Below are positions 26,771 to 35,165 of a stretch of 64,000 nt of DNA, piece after piece (positions within the stretch are counted from its first letter, which is position 1; each line of letters opens with the position of its first letter). The translations under genes were made by a program, and so were the position numbers. The DNA lies in the NCBI GenBank assembly GCA_017880775.1, contig JADGRQ010000014.1:1-64000 (forward strand), in the 5' to 3' direction. The DNA is from Burkholderiales bacterium. GTDB taxonomy: Bacteria; Pseudomonadota; Gammaproteobacteria; Burkholderiales; SG8-39. Below the pieces are notes generated by a model. That model was given only the letters and a program-made list of their open reading frames with translations. It was not told where the DNA came from and searched no databases.

Positions 26771-28861
26771 ATGGCGATCCGCAGCCTGCTGGAGCCGCGC
26801 TCGATCGCGATCGTAGGGGCTTCGGACAAGATCGGCCCCGGGTTCAATGCCTGGAAGGCCCTCGAACATGTCGGCTACCAGGGCCGCATCTACCTCGTCA
26901 ACCCGAACAAGCCGGAGCTGCTCGGCCAGAAGGCCTACCCCACGCTGCGCGACATCGACGGCGACGTCGAGGCCGTGTTCGTCGCGGTGAAGGCGGAAAG
27001 CGTCCTCGAAGTGGCGAAGCATGCGGTCGAGAAGCGCGCCGGCGGCATGGCCATCCTCTCGAGCGGCTTCGGCGACGCCGGCGAGGCCGGCCTGCGCATG
27101 CAGAACGAGTTCGCGGAATTCGCCGGGAAGCACGACCTCGCCGTCTGCGGGCCGAATTGCCTCGGCCTGCTGAATTTCGCCGGGCGCTCGGCCCTGTTCG
27201 GCACATCGCTGCCCGACGCGGTCGAGCGGGGCGGGATCGCGGCGATCGTGCAAAGCGGCTCGATCGGCATCGCGCTGCTCAACTCCGCGCGCGGGCTGGG
27301 ACTCTCCCACCTCGTGACTTCCGGCAACGAGGCGGTGACCGCGACCGCGGACTATCTGGAAGCGTTCATCGACGACCCGGCGGTGAACGCGATCATCGTG
27401 TTCGCCGAGCAGATCAGGAAGCCGCAGAACTTCATCGCCATGGCGAGGCGCGCTTCCGAGCGCGGGAAGCCGCTGATCGTGCTGAAGAGCGGCCGCTCCC
27501 AGCGCGGCCGCGCCGCCGTGATGGCGCACACCGGCGCGGTCGCGGGCAGCGTCGAGGCCTGCGACGCGGCGCTCGCCGCGAGCGGCGCGCTGCAGGTGTT
27601 CTCGCTGGACGAGCTGCTGGAGACGGCTGCACTCGTCTCGCAGATCCGCCGCAGGCCCACTGCACGCAAGATCGGGGCGCTGTCCCTGTCGGGCGGCGAG
27701 ATCGCTCTCGCGCTCGACGCCGCGGAAGAAAACGGCATCGTGTTTGCTCCGCTGGGCGAGGCGGAAGCGAAGATCAAGCCCTTAATGCCTGAGTTCTCGC
27801 ATCTGTCCAATCCGCTCGACCTCACTTGGGCGGGGCTCTATGACGCCAAGGTCGCCGAGGGCTGCGCGCGCGCGATGGGGGAGTTGGAAGACGTCGGCAC
27901 GCTGGTGCTGCTCCAGGACGCGCCTACCGGGCTCGGGGCCCAGCAGGCCGGGCGTTATGCCACGCTGCTCGCGGCGGTGGCCCGGGGCGCGCAGGCCGCG
28001 GGCAAGCCGCTCGTCGCCGTGACCAACCTGTCCGATGCGCCGCACCCCGAGCTCGCGCGCGTCGCGCGCGAATCGGGCGTGCCCTACCTGCGCGGCACGC
28101 GGGAGGGGCTGGCCGCCATCGCAAGGTATGCGCAGTGGGCGACGCGGCCGGTTAGAACTCCTATAGGTACGAACGAAGAAGAAAAGAAAGCAGCAGTACA
28201 GCGCATGCAGGCGTTCAGGCGTGGCCGGATGCCCGCGGAGCACGAAGCTCGGCAGATCCTCGCGAGCTATGGTATCGCCGGGCCCGAGGAGCGCTTCGCC
28301 GCAACTGCTGAAGAAGCCGCGAACGCGGCGCAGGAAATCGGCTTTCCTGTAGTGTTGAAAGGAATGGTTCCCGGCATGATCCACAAGTCGGACGCGGGCC
28401 TGGTCAAGCTCAGGCTCGCTTCGGCGGACGCGGTGCGCCGGGCTGCGCAACAGATGAAGGCGCCCGGATTCCTGGTGCAGAAAATGATGTCCCCGGTCGC
28501 CGAAATCCTGGTGGGCGCGCGCGTGGACCCGGACTTCGGCCCGCTGATCGTGGTCGGGGCGGGCGGGATCAACGTCGAGCTCTACAAGGACGTTGCGGTC
28601 AGGGTCGCGCCGATCGACGAGGAAGAAGCGCTGGCGGCGCTTGCCTGCACGCGCATCAGCCGGGTGCTCGATGGCTGGCGGGGTGGGTCGGCGGGCGACA
28701 GGAAGGCCGCGGCAAAGGGCATCAGCGCGGTGTCGCGTTTCATTGCCGACTTCGCGGACGAGGTGCGGGAAGTCGAGATCAATCCATTCGCGGTCTTCGA
28801 AGAGGGCAAGGGTTGCCTCGCGCTCGACTGCGTGATCGTTGCCATGGAGAAAACCAAGTGA
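26771..28861 (+). CDS. ADP-forming-type acyl-CoA synthetase (fused alpha/beta)
   Basis: A 696-residue fused NDP-forming acyl-CoA synthetase. Order: CoA-binding Rossmann domain (residues 1-125, starting LLEPRSIAIVGASDKIGPGF), ligase-CoA domains to about residue 450 with AVMAHTGAVAGSVEACDAAL (catalytic His in A-H-T-G-A), and a C-terminal ATP-grasp domain (about 480-690; GFPVVLKGMVPGMIHKSDAG and EVEINPFAVFEEGKG). It interconverts an acid, CoA and ATP with the acyl-CoA and ADP. The substrate is unknown; the neighbours suggest the acid imported by the Bug receptor. Confidence 0.9.
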   Translation: MAIRSLLEPRSIAIVGASDKIGPGFNAWKALEHVGYQGRIYLVNPNKPELLGQKAYPTLRDIDGDVEAVFVAVKAESVLEVAKHAVEKRAGGMAILSSGFGDAGEAGLRMQNEFAEFAGKHDLAVCGPNCLGLLNFAGRSALFGTSLPDAVERGGIAAIVQSGSIGIALLNSARGLGLSHLVTSGNEAVTATADYLEAFIDDPAVNAIIVFAEQIRKPQNFIAMARRASERGKPLIVLKSGRSQRGRAAVMAHTGAVAGSVEACDAALAASGALQVFSLDELLETAALVSQIRRRPTARKIGALSLSGGEIALALDAAEENGIVFAPLGEAEAKIKPLMPEFSHLSNPLDLTWAGLYDAKVAEGCARAMGELEDVGTLVLLQDAPTGLGAQQAGRYATLLAAVARGAQAAGKPLVAVTNLSDAPHPELARVARESGVPYLRGTREGLAAIARYAQWATRPVRTPIGTNEEEKKAAVQRMQAFRRGRMPAEHEARQILASYGIAGPEERFAATAEEAANAAQEIGFPVVLKGMVPGMIHKSDAGLVKLRLASADAVRRAAQQMKAPGFLVQKMMSPVAEILVGARVDPDFGPLIVVGAGGINVELYKDVAVRVAPIDEEEALAALACTRISRVLDGWRGGSAGDRKAAAKGISAVSRFIADFADEVREVEINPFAVFEEGKGCLALDCVIVAMEKTK

Positions 28862-29253
28862 AGATGAAAACGATCCACGCCGCCGCCGTCAGGGAACCCG
28901 CGCCGCGCACCTGGAGCAACGCCAAGATCTGCGGCAACCAGTTCTTCATCTCCGGCATGACCGCGCACGACGGGCAGGGCAACGTCGAGGGCGACCCCAG
29001 CACGTACGAGCAGTCCATGCAGACGTTCCGCAAGATCAAGCACCTCGTCGAAGCCGCCGGCGGTGTGATGAACGACATCATCCAGTTGAACATCTATGTC
29101 ACGGACATCGAGCTGCGCAAGGAAGTCTGGCCGGCGCGGGAGCAGTTCTTCACTGGGGATTACCCGTGCTCTACTTTGGTTGAAGTCAGCGCGCTTGCCA
29201 TGCCGGCGCTGCTGGTGGAGATCAATGCCGTCGGGTTCATCGGCGCGGAGTAG
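28858..29253 (+). CDS. RidA family protein
   Basis: About 131 residues (129 from the ATG at 28864). ICGNQFFISGMTAHDGQGNV and IIQLNIYVTDIELRKEVWPA are typical RidA blocks, and YPCSTLVEVSALAMPALLVE ends the fold. The usual catalytic Arg (in P-A-R-x) appears shifted or absent: the site reads Y-P-C-S-T. The GTG start overlaps the CoA ligase stop by four bases, so it is the last gene of the Bug-crotonase-ligase operon. A broken vapBC copy begins 13 bases after its stop. Confidence 0.85.
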   Translation: MKMKTIHAAAVREPAPRTWSNAKICGNQFFISGMTAHDGQGNVEGDPSTYEQSMQTFRKIKHLVEAAGGVMNDIIQLNIYVTDIELRKEVWPAREQFFTGDYPCSTLVEVSALAMPALLVEINAVGFIGAE

Positions 29254-29265
29254 GCGACTCCCGCA

Positions 29266-29575
29266 CCGGAAGGCGCGCAGGGTTTCCCCGCTCGCCGCAA
29301 CGACCGGCCGCCGCAGCATCATCCGCAAGCGCCCGGAGTTCGTGCGGACACGGTTCGCGGAACTGGACAGCGGGCAGTTGTTGCTCGACTGGTCGCGCGC
29401 CGCCGCGCAGCCGTACGCCGGTATCCGGGCGAAGCTGGAGTCGGCGGGAACGCCGATCGGCAACATGGATCTCATGATCGCGGCCCACGCGCGCAGCGCG
29501 GGGGCGGTGCTGGTGACGAACAACGAGAAGCGCCTTCGCCGCGTCGAGGGATTGAAGGTCGAGAACTGGGCTTGA
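29266..29575 (+). pseudogene. Internally deleted vapBC copy
   Basis: This stretch aligns base for base with 24408-24875, except for two deletions. About 55 bases are missing at the vapB/vapC junction (after CCGCCGCAG) and 105 bases, exactly 35 codons, are missing after GGGCAGTTGT. The vapB start, the vapC start with its first Asp and the second acidic motif (S-E-A-E-L) are all gone, while IGNMDLMIAAHARSAGAVLV and the stop remain. The rest is over 90% identical to the intact locus, so the duplication is fairly recent. It cannot encode an active toxin. Confidence 0.88.
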
Positions 29576-29597
29576 AGGAAACCCCAAGGCCGGGCCG

Positions 29598-30052
29598 CGG
29601 GTGACGCGCATGCGCAAGGCCGGGCTGTGCGTGGGGTTGCGCACCGACAGCGGCCTTGACAACAACACGCTGAGCATCTTCCACGAGATGAAGATGGCGG
29701 CGCTTGTGCAGAAATCCATGGCGGGCGATCCGCAGGCCGTCACCGCGGCGGACATCACGCGGATGGCGACCGTCGAGGGCGGGAGGATCGCCGGGCTACC
29801 GTTGGGCAGTCTTGCGGTGGGCAGTTGGCGGATTTCTGTGTGATCGACCTGTCCGACCTGACGCTGGTGCCGGCGGATCAGTTGGAGTCGCACATGGTGT
29901 ATTCGATGTCGGATCGTGCGATCCGGCATGTGTATGTGCATGGGAGGCCCGCGGTGCGGGACGGGAGGCTGGTTGGAATCGAGGAGGCGGAGTTGCGGCG
30001 GCGGGTGATTGCTTCGACGCGGTGGTTTCTTGCGGAGAGCGGGGCGGAATGA
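29598..30052 (+). pseudogene. Truncated, frameshifted amidohydrolase (TRZ/ATZ deaminase-like)
   Basis: The first frame gives GLCVGLRTDSGLDNNTLSIF, then KMAALVQKSMAGDPQAVTAA and ITRMATVEGG, the C-terminal third of a metal-dependent amidohydrolase (the T-D-S-G metal Asp region). Near 29820 the frame shifts by one base, and the protein continues as ADFCVIDLSDLTLVPADQLE, then VYSMSDRAIRHVYVHGRPAV, the usual tail of the family. The N-terminal two thirds with the H-x-H motif are missing. A decayed gene. Confidence 0.75.
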
Positions 30053-30300
30053 GGAGTCGTGCCGAGACCGTGCGCATGCCCGGGCCCGACGGCAAGCTCG
30101 GCCACGCCGAAGTGCGCATCGGCGATTCGGTCGTCACGCTCGCCGACAACAGCGTCGCGCGGGCGGCGGTCGCGGGCGGCAAGGTTCTGCGACCGGTCGA
30201 GGACCAGTTTTGCGGCGACCGCAGGGGCACGATTGAAGATCCTTTTGGCCACGTCTGGCACGTTGCCACGCATACTGAGGACCTCTCGGGGGTGAGGTGA
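30049..30300 (+). pseudogene. VOC-family (PhnB/glyoxalase-like) gene with internal deletion
   Basis: An 83-codon frame starting at the ATGA overlap with the amidohydrolase remnant. MPGPDGKLGHAEVRIGDSVV and GKVLRPVEDQFCGDRRGTIE, ending PFGHVWHVATHTEDLS, are the two halves of a PhnB-like VOC protein, but about 25 codons that normally separate them are missing around LADNSVARA. The N-terminal metal-ligand strand is also absent. The frame is open but the product is unlikely to fold normally. Confidence 0.65.
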
Positions 30301-30787
30301 AGCGGCGCGCACCGAATTTTGCGAAGCAGGCGGGGGCTGAGGAGCCGCTGTACAAATACGTTCGGCTGCTGGTTGGCCTAGGAGGCGGTGGGGGATCGGG
30401 TGAGGTTGCCTGCGGCGGCGGAGGAGTCAGGGGTGGAGGAGTCGGGGGTGGAGAAATCGATGCGTGCGGGTGAGTTGTGGCGGTTGCCGGCGGGTTTCGA
30501 GTTGCCTACGGCGCCGGAGGCGGTGGCGTGGAAGACGGTGGATGAGGGGCGGGAGGAGGTATCACGGTCAATCCGAAACTCCCCACTTAGAACAATTGAA
30601 ATCTCCCCACCCCTTACCGACGGAGGAGGAACGTGCGGGAGAGAATCGAAGCTGAAGTTGCCGATGTCGCCGCCCTGCACGGCGGCGGGAGTGGTAGCTC
30701 AACAGGTCGGAGCGACCGGTCTGACGTCACAGTTTATGACTATCGTGTGAACATCAGTTTGCTGTTTCCCTATTGGGAATTCATGCG
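30301..30787. other. Gene-poor junction between remnant zone and the AT-rich island
   Basis: No convincing gene. 30301-30560 is unusually G-rich on the plus strand, with short direct repeats around GGGGTGGAG, and carries open frames that I do not recognise. At about 30565 composition changes abruptly: ATCCGAAACTCCCCACTTAG followed by AACAATTGAAATCTCCCCACCCC resembles, from memory, end sequences of IS21-group elements. From 30692 to 30750 a stretch beginning GGAGTGGTAGCTCAACAGGT looks like a tRNA D-arm but has no matching anticodon or T arm. The CHAT gene promoter should lie near 30700-30770. Confidence 0.4.
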
Positions 30788-33076
30788 ATGACGCAAGACT
30801 CATTTGCTGACTTAGATCCTCGCGTTAGAAGGCATATTGCTTCCGCTATCTTTAACGCGGAATTTTTCAGAATCTACTATTTTATTCCGCATTTCCCCCA
30901 AGACGTGAGAAATAGCAGTCACTTTCAGGGATTCACGGAAGGAATACTTCGGACCGTGAATCTATTTGCGCGGGCCCTTGCGGCGCCAGCAGATATGCGA
31001 GAGATATTCGAAGAAGTTGATGTGGTAATTCCACTCCGCGTGGCAGGTGAGATTCAGCCACGAATTGCTCCAATTGATATTACGTATCTCAGGCAAGTAT
31101 TGGATATGGGAGAGATTGTATTTGCCTGCATTCTATCAAATGATTCTACTCTGGCGGCCGCAGTTGACGCAATCGTCGCAGAGCGCCCTATACCTATATT
31201 GCACATGTCGACCGAGACTGCTTTCGCCCGAGTTGATGTCGCCGACAAATCGTTGGATCCATTTCGCAAATATGTCGCTGCCGTAGTGGAAATCCTTCGT
31301 GCCCGAGGGTCAGGAGAGCCCATAGTGCGGGCGTACGATGAGATCAAGCAGGGACAAAGGCGAAATCCCGCTAGGGCGCTTAGTCTCGAGAAACGAAACC
31401 ACAACGTAACAGCGCCCAACGAATTGGCGCTCGAGGTTGCCAACTTTGCATTTCGGAGAGAGCGGCCAATCAATTCAACGCAGGACCACAACTACGTCAG
31501 TGCAATCGCACGGAGTTTCGATGCAATTGCAAATAGACGTAAGCAAATTCTGAAACGGCAGCCGTTCTTGGAATCAGAAATGCCGTACAAGGCTGTGGTT
31601 GCATTGCCGTCGGTCTTCGCGCTTCACCATGGCCCCGCTCGATCGCTAAAAAATCCCATTGCGAAGGCTGATAGAGATGCAATTCGTAAAGTGATTCGTT
31701 ACTTCGTCCGGGGTGAGACGTTCGCAATGAGGGGTGAAGACACTGACTTACTTCCAGCTCTTGAAAATAGGTTCTGTCAATTTATAATTCAGATGCGTAG
31801 CGAAGAGTTGAGCGCGTTCACCGTCGCTGTGGCTATGTATACAGTTAGCTGCTTTGCCCCTGCATTGAGGCTTCCCCCCGGAGTAAATAAAGTTCGCGAG
31901 CAATTGTTCAAGATTGGAAACTGTAGCCGAGGGAATTCACCGCACAGGCGCTTTAAGCTAAACAAATTAGTGGGGCTAGCAGAAGCGCAAATGTTAGAGG
32001 TTGTTCCGAAAGAACTTATGAGTCGGATAACGTCGCTCTGCGATGGACGCGGGAGTATAAAGCTGCTCACGGATCTTCCTCTCGAATGGATTCCGATAAA
32101 TGGCGTCCCTTTAGCGCTGAGGCAGGACTGCAGTCGAATACCTGTTACGCCTGGCAATCTGTTTTTTGGAGAATCCTGCCCACACGGCAAATTGGTTCTG
32201 AATTCGTTAGCGCTAGACGAGGTCTTAATAATCCGATCGTTCGGAAAGAGTGATCCTATTCGCGGCGTATTGGAGCGAGCCATCCGTCTTTTTAGCGCAG
32301 ATGCGGGTAAGGACTATCCCAAGTATCGGTTTGTCGATGTCGAGAATGAACAGAGCCTAAGGGCGGCGCTCAACGGATTCGAGGGGGCGATAGTTATATT
32401 CGACTGTCATGGACATTGGGGCCAACGAGACGATGTTGGAACGTTAATGATTGGAGGTCAGCCGTTGGATGTGTGGGGTCTTCGCGGCAAGGCCAAAATT
32501 CCGCCGATTGTGATTTTGGGCGCTTGTGATACACATCCGCTGGATGGTTCACACGCGTCGGTAGGCAACGGAATGATCGCTTGCGGTGCCCTGACTGTTC
32601 TTGCCACTACGTTACCGATTGACGTACTAAAATCTTCAATGTTTGTGGCACGATTGTTGTTTAGGATGAAGTCATATGTCGAGATTCATACCCAACAACT
32701 CGATCGCCCGTTATCCTGGGTCAGAGTGATAAGCGGCATGCAGCGAATGACCTACGTAACAGAGGTTCTACAAGAATTGATTTCCCCGGGGGGGATCTCT
32801 CTGTCTGAAGACGCGCGAAGGAAGATCGGCTATCAGGCTAACAATTGGATAAATTCTGGCGAACCGGCATGGTACGAACGAACCGTCCGGTTTATTGCGT
32901 CCAGCGCGGATATTGAGCGAAGCCGGCTCAACAAACTCATTGCGGAGAGAGCGAAAATAACGGATTGTCTGAAGTATGTTCAACTCGGCAACCCTGACAG
33001 AATTTGGATCGCGAGTAAGTCCATGAGCGTGGCGAATAGGAGGCTGCAATCAGGGAGCCGACAGACCCTCTCGTGA
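30788..33076 (+). CDS. CHAT-domain (caspase-like peptidase) protein in defence island
   Basis: A 762-residue protein with no signal peptide or membrane helices. The C-terminal third is a CHAT peptidase domain: IVIFDCHGHWGQRDDVGTLM holds the catalytic His (H541 or H543) and PPIVILGACDTHPLDGSHAS the nucleophile C580, followed by NGMIACGALTVLATTLPID. The N-terminal 450 residues have no family I recognise and may be the sensor. The ATG at 30788 is preferred over the TTG at 30773. GC is far below the flanks and many codons are rare for this genome. It converges with the SIR2-HerA operon, six bases between stops. CHAT proteases act in defence and cell-death systems elsewhere (TPR-CHAT/Craspase). 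Confidence 0.82.
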   Translation: MTQDSFADLDPRVRRHIASAIFNAEFFRIYYFIPHFPQDVRNSSHFQGFTEGILRTVNLFARALAAPADMREIFEEVDVVIPLRVAGEIQPRIAPIDITYLRQVLDMGEIVFACILSNDSTLAAAVDAIVAERPIPILHMSTETAFARVDVADKSLDPFRKYVAAVVEILRARGSGEPIVRAYDEIKQGQRRNPARALSLEKRNHNVTAPNELALEVANFAFRRERPINSTQDHNYVSAIARSFDAIANRRKQILKRQPFLESEMPYKAVVALPSVFALHHGPARSLKNPIAKADRDAIRKVIRYFVRGETFAMRGEDTDLLPALENRFCQFIIQMRSEELSAFTVAVAMYTVSCFAPALRLPPGVNKVREQLFKIGNCSRGNSPHRRFKLNKLVGLAEAQMLEVVPKELMSRITSLCDGRGSIKLLTDLPLEWIPINGVPLALRQDCSRIPVTPGNLFFGESCPHGKLVLNSLALDEVLIIRSFGKSDPIRGVLERAIRLFSADAGKDYPKYRFVDVENEQSLRAALNGFEGAIVIFDCHGHWGQRDDVGTLMIGGQPLDVWGLRGKAKIPPIVILGACDTHPLDGSHASVGNGMIACGALTVLATTLPIDVLKSSMFVARLLFRMKSYVEIHTQQLDRPLSWVRVISGMQRMTYVTEVLQELISPGGISLSEDARRKIGYQANNWINSGEPAWYERTVRFIASSADIERSRLNKLIAERAKITDCLKYVQLGNPDRIWIASKSMSVANRRLQSGSRQTLS

Positions 33077-33082
33077 GGTTGC

Positions 33083-35149
33083 CTACTTAGGCTTCTTCTT
33101 TGATGCTGGTTTTGCTTGCGCCGGGGATTGGCCCGGAATCGGGTTTCCAAGACCCCAAGCGGTCAGTGCATCGTCCAAGTTGAATAGATGTTGCGCATTC
33201 TTTAGCCAAGACATATGGGGACTAGCCGATTGGCTATGAGGAGCTATCCTTGGCTTGTCGATTTGGACCCGCGCAGGAACGTTCATGCTGCTTCCAAGAA
33301 CAATTGCTTCACCAGCCGACAAAATCGTTATTTGGTCAAGGAGGCGGCGAGCTTGACTTGGAACAATCCGCCGAAAGTGATCAATATCATCTGGATTCTG
33401 GAGTCTATGCATTATGAAGTTTGCGCATTGACTGAGTATTGTTGCACTCACATCGCCGGGGCGTTGGCTAGCAACTATCAAGGAAAGCCCAAACTTTCTG
33501 CCCTCCTTGGCAATTCGCTCAAACGCATCCCTGGATACACCAACTCCGCGAGTTTCATTTTGTCGGATCGGAGTAACGTAATTGTGTGCTTCTTCAAGAA
33601 CAATCGCCCAAGGCTCATGGAAGCGCTTATCTGAGCTAGTGTGCTCGCGCAGATCAAGTAACAGACGTCCAATTATTCCACAAATATATGGGAGCACTTC
33701 GTGCCCAATCATTGAACAATCGATGATGCATGTGTCATTGCCGCTCTCGTTTACCCCTATGCCCAGTCGAGAAAGCCAATCAGCAAAGGACGTTATCTTC
33801 AGTGAGTCATAGTTTAGAAAACAGGACCAACGCTGATCTTGAAGGCGATTACCAATTCTTAGTTGGAGGCCGCGCAAAAACTGCCGAAATCCATGCTCGC
33901 CTTCATCTATACGCGCGGCCTCGAGGAGCTTTGCTGGGTCGCGCAGATAGCTCAAATCAAAGTAGATTGGTTTGTCTGCAGATTGTTGGCTCAGATCGAA
34001 GTTCTTAGGATTTTGCTCATCAAGAGCTGTCTTTAGGCTGGCAATTCGCTGCGTAAGCTCAACCTCGTCCGCACCGAACGAGCTGTGATCGGATTCATGG
34101 GCTTTCAGAAGAGAACCAATGGCGCCGATATCGCTGTTTGCGGACGAGGAAGGAGTGAGCGTTCCCGCATAGCCAATAAAGGCATCCCAGATCTGACCTG
34201 CGTTCTTTCCCTTGTATGGCCCTTTCCCGGAGTGAATTAGGTCGACAAGGCTATCTAATCGGATGACACACTCGCGCACACCGCTCGATAGCGATACGGA
34301 ACCACCACCTTTCGCTAGAGACCATAGGTTCACAAGAGCAGGTTGCTGCGTTTGTTCGGCGACGCTCAACCATTCGCAGACCTCGCTTGTGCTCATCAGC
34401 CATATTGGTAGTCCGAATTCTTTGCCGTTGACGTATAGGTGATTGGGTTTCTTGCCTCCAACTACCCCCGCCTTGGAGAAGGCATTTCCATATTCACCGT
34501 TGATGTCAAGAATAAAAAAGCGGGGACGCCCACCGGCGCGGTCATGAAGTGCACTTTGAACAAGTTGGCAAACAGTGTTTGATTTGCCCGAGCCTGTATT
34601 TCCCACAATCGCTAGTGGTCGTGAGAACAAGTCGTTATATGAGGCCTTAACAAGTTGCTGCGCAGGAGCGGTCGCGAGGCCTAGCCTAATCGCTGAGTCG
34701 TAATCTTCGCCAGATACGTTTCCTTCGGGTTGGTTTCGTAGTGGTGCATCTTCGAATACTGACTTAAGTGTTGGGGACGATGCGAGTTCAGCCGGCATCC
34801 CGAGGGTGGGTAACGCGCCTAGTCCTGCGTCGAAGCGAAGGGCGCCCGATGGGGGTTTGGGCCGGACCGACCCTAGTAGTTGGACAGTCGCCGTGCGGCG
34901 AGGGCGGGCGAGTTGAAGCGTTAGCTCTTCATCCGAGGGATCGTAGGTCTCCCGCGAGTCCAGATCGGTAATGATTCCTACGGCCCTTTGGCCAGGCCCT
35001 AGTTCAAATGTCACGTAAGCATTTATTGATATGGCATTGCTGGTGCCGTGGACGTGAGAACGGACGGCACTTCGAACTTCCTGCGATAGTTCGACGGTCA
35101 CCCGGAAACCGTGAACGGCGACAACGTTGCCAATTGTGGTTTCATTCAT
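33083..35149 (-). CDS. HerA-family ATPase of a SIR2-HerA defence system
   Basis: A 688-residue HerA/FtsK-like hexameric ATPase. An N-terminal HAS-barrel (ETTIGNVVAVHGFRVTVELS) precedes the ATPase core. Walker A is GNTGSGKS (183-190), FFILDINGEYG follows, the Walker B acidic pair is E519-E520 in WAIVLEEAHNYVTP, and LIVASQRPGDVSATILSQCA contains sensor and arginine-finger elements. The start at 35149 (MNETTIGNVV) follows the SIR2 stop by 16 bases; the longer frame to 35194 would overlap SIR2. In known Nezha systems HerA assembles with SIR2 and controls its NADase. Low GC, like its neighbours. Confidence 0.9.
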   Translation of the reverse strand: MNETTIGNVVAVHGFRVTVELSQEVRSAVRSHVHGTSNAISINAYVTFELGPGQRAVGIITDLDSRETYDPSDEELTLQLARPRRTATVQLLGSVRPKPPSGALRFDAGLGALPTLGMPAELASSPTLKSVFEDAPLRNQPEGNVSGEDYDSAIRLGLATAPAQQLVKASYNDLFSRPLAIVGNTGSGKSNTVCQLVQSALHDRAGGRPRFFILDINGEYGNAFSKAGVVGGKKPNHLYVNGKEFGLPIWLMSTSEVCEWLSVAEQTQQPALVNLWSLAKGGGSVSLSSGVRECVIRLDSLVDLIHSGKGPYKGKNAGQIWDAFIGYAGTLTPSSSANSDIGAIGSLLKAHESDHSSFGADEVELTQRIASLKTALDEQNPKNFDLSQQSADKPIYFDLSYLRDPAKLLEAARIDEGEHGFRQFLRGLQLRIGNRLQDQRWSCFLNYDSLKITSFADWLSRLGIGVNESGNDTCIIDCSMIGHEVLPYICGIIGRLLLDLREHTSSDKRFHEPWAIVLEEAHNYVTPIRQNETRGVGVSRDAFERIAKEGRKFGLSLIVASQRPGDVSATILSQCANFIMHRLQNPDDIDHFRRIVPSQARRLLDQITILSAGEAIVLGSSMNVPARVQIDKPRIAPHSQSASPHMSWLKNAQHLFNLDDALTAWGLGNPIPGQSPAQAKPASKKKPK

Positions 35150-35165
35150 GTGATGCGTTGCCCGC

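Noticed and set aside
30388-30750. 120-codon open frame before the CHAT gene
   Set aside because: Spans the composition break and the IS-like remnant, with repetitive start and no motif; unlikely to be a gene.
30690-30765. tRNA-like stretch with GGTAGCTCAACAGGTCGGAGC
   Set aside because: Only the D-arm pairs. No 5-bp anticodon stem with a 7-base loop, no TTCGAATC T-arm and no acceptor pairing were found, so it was not called a tRNA.
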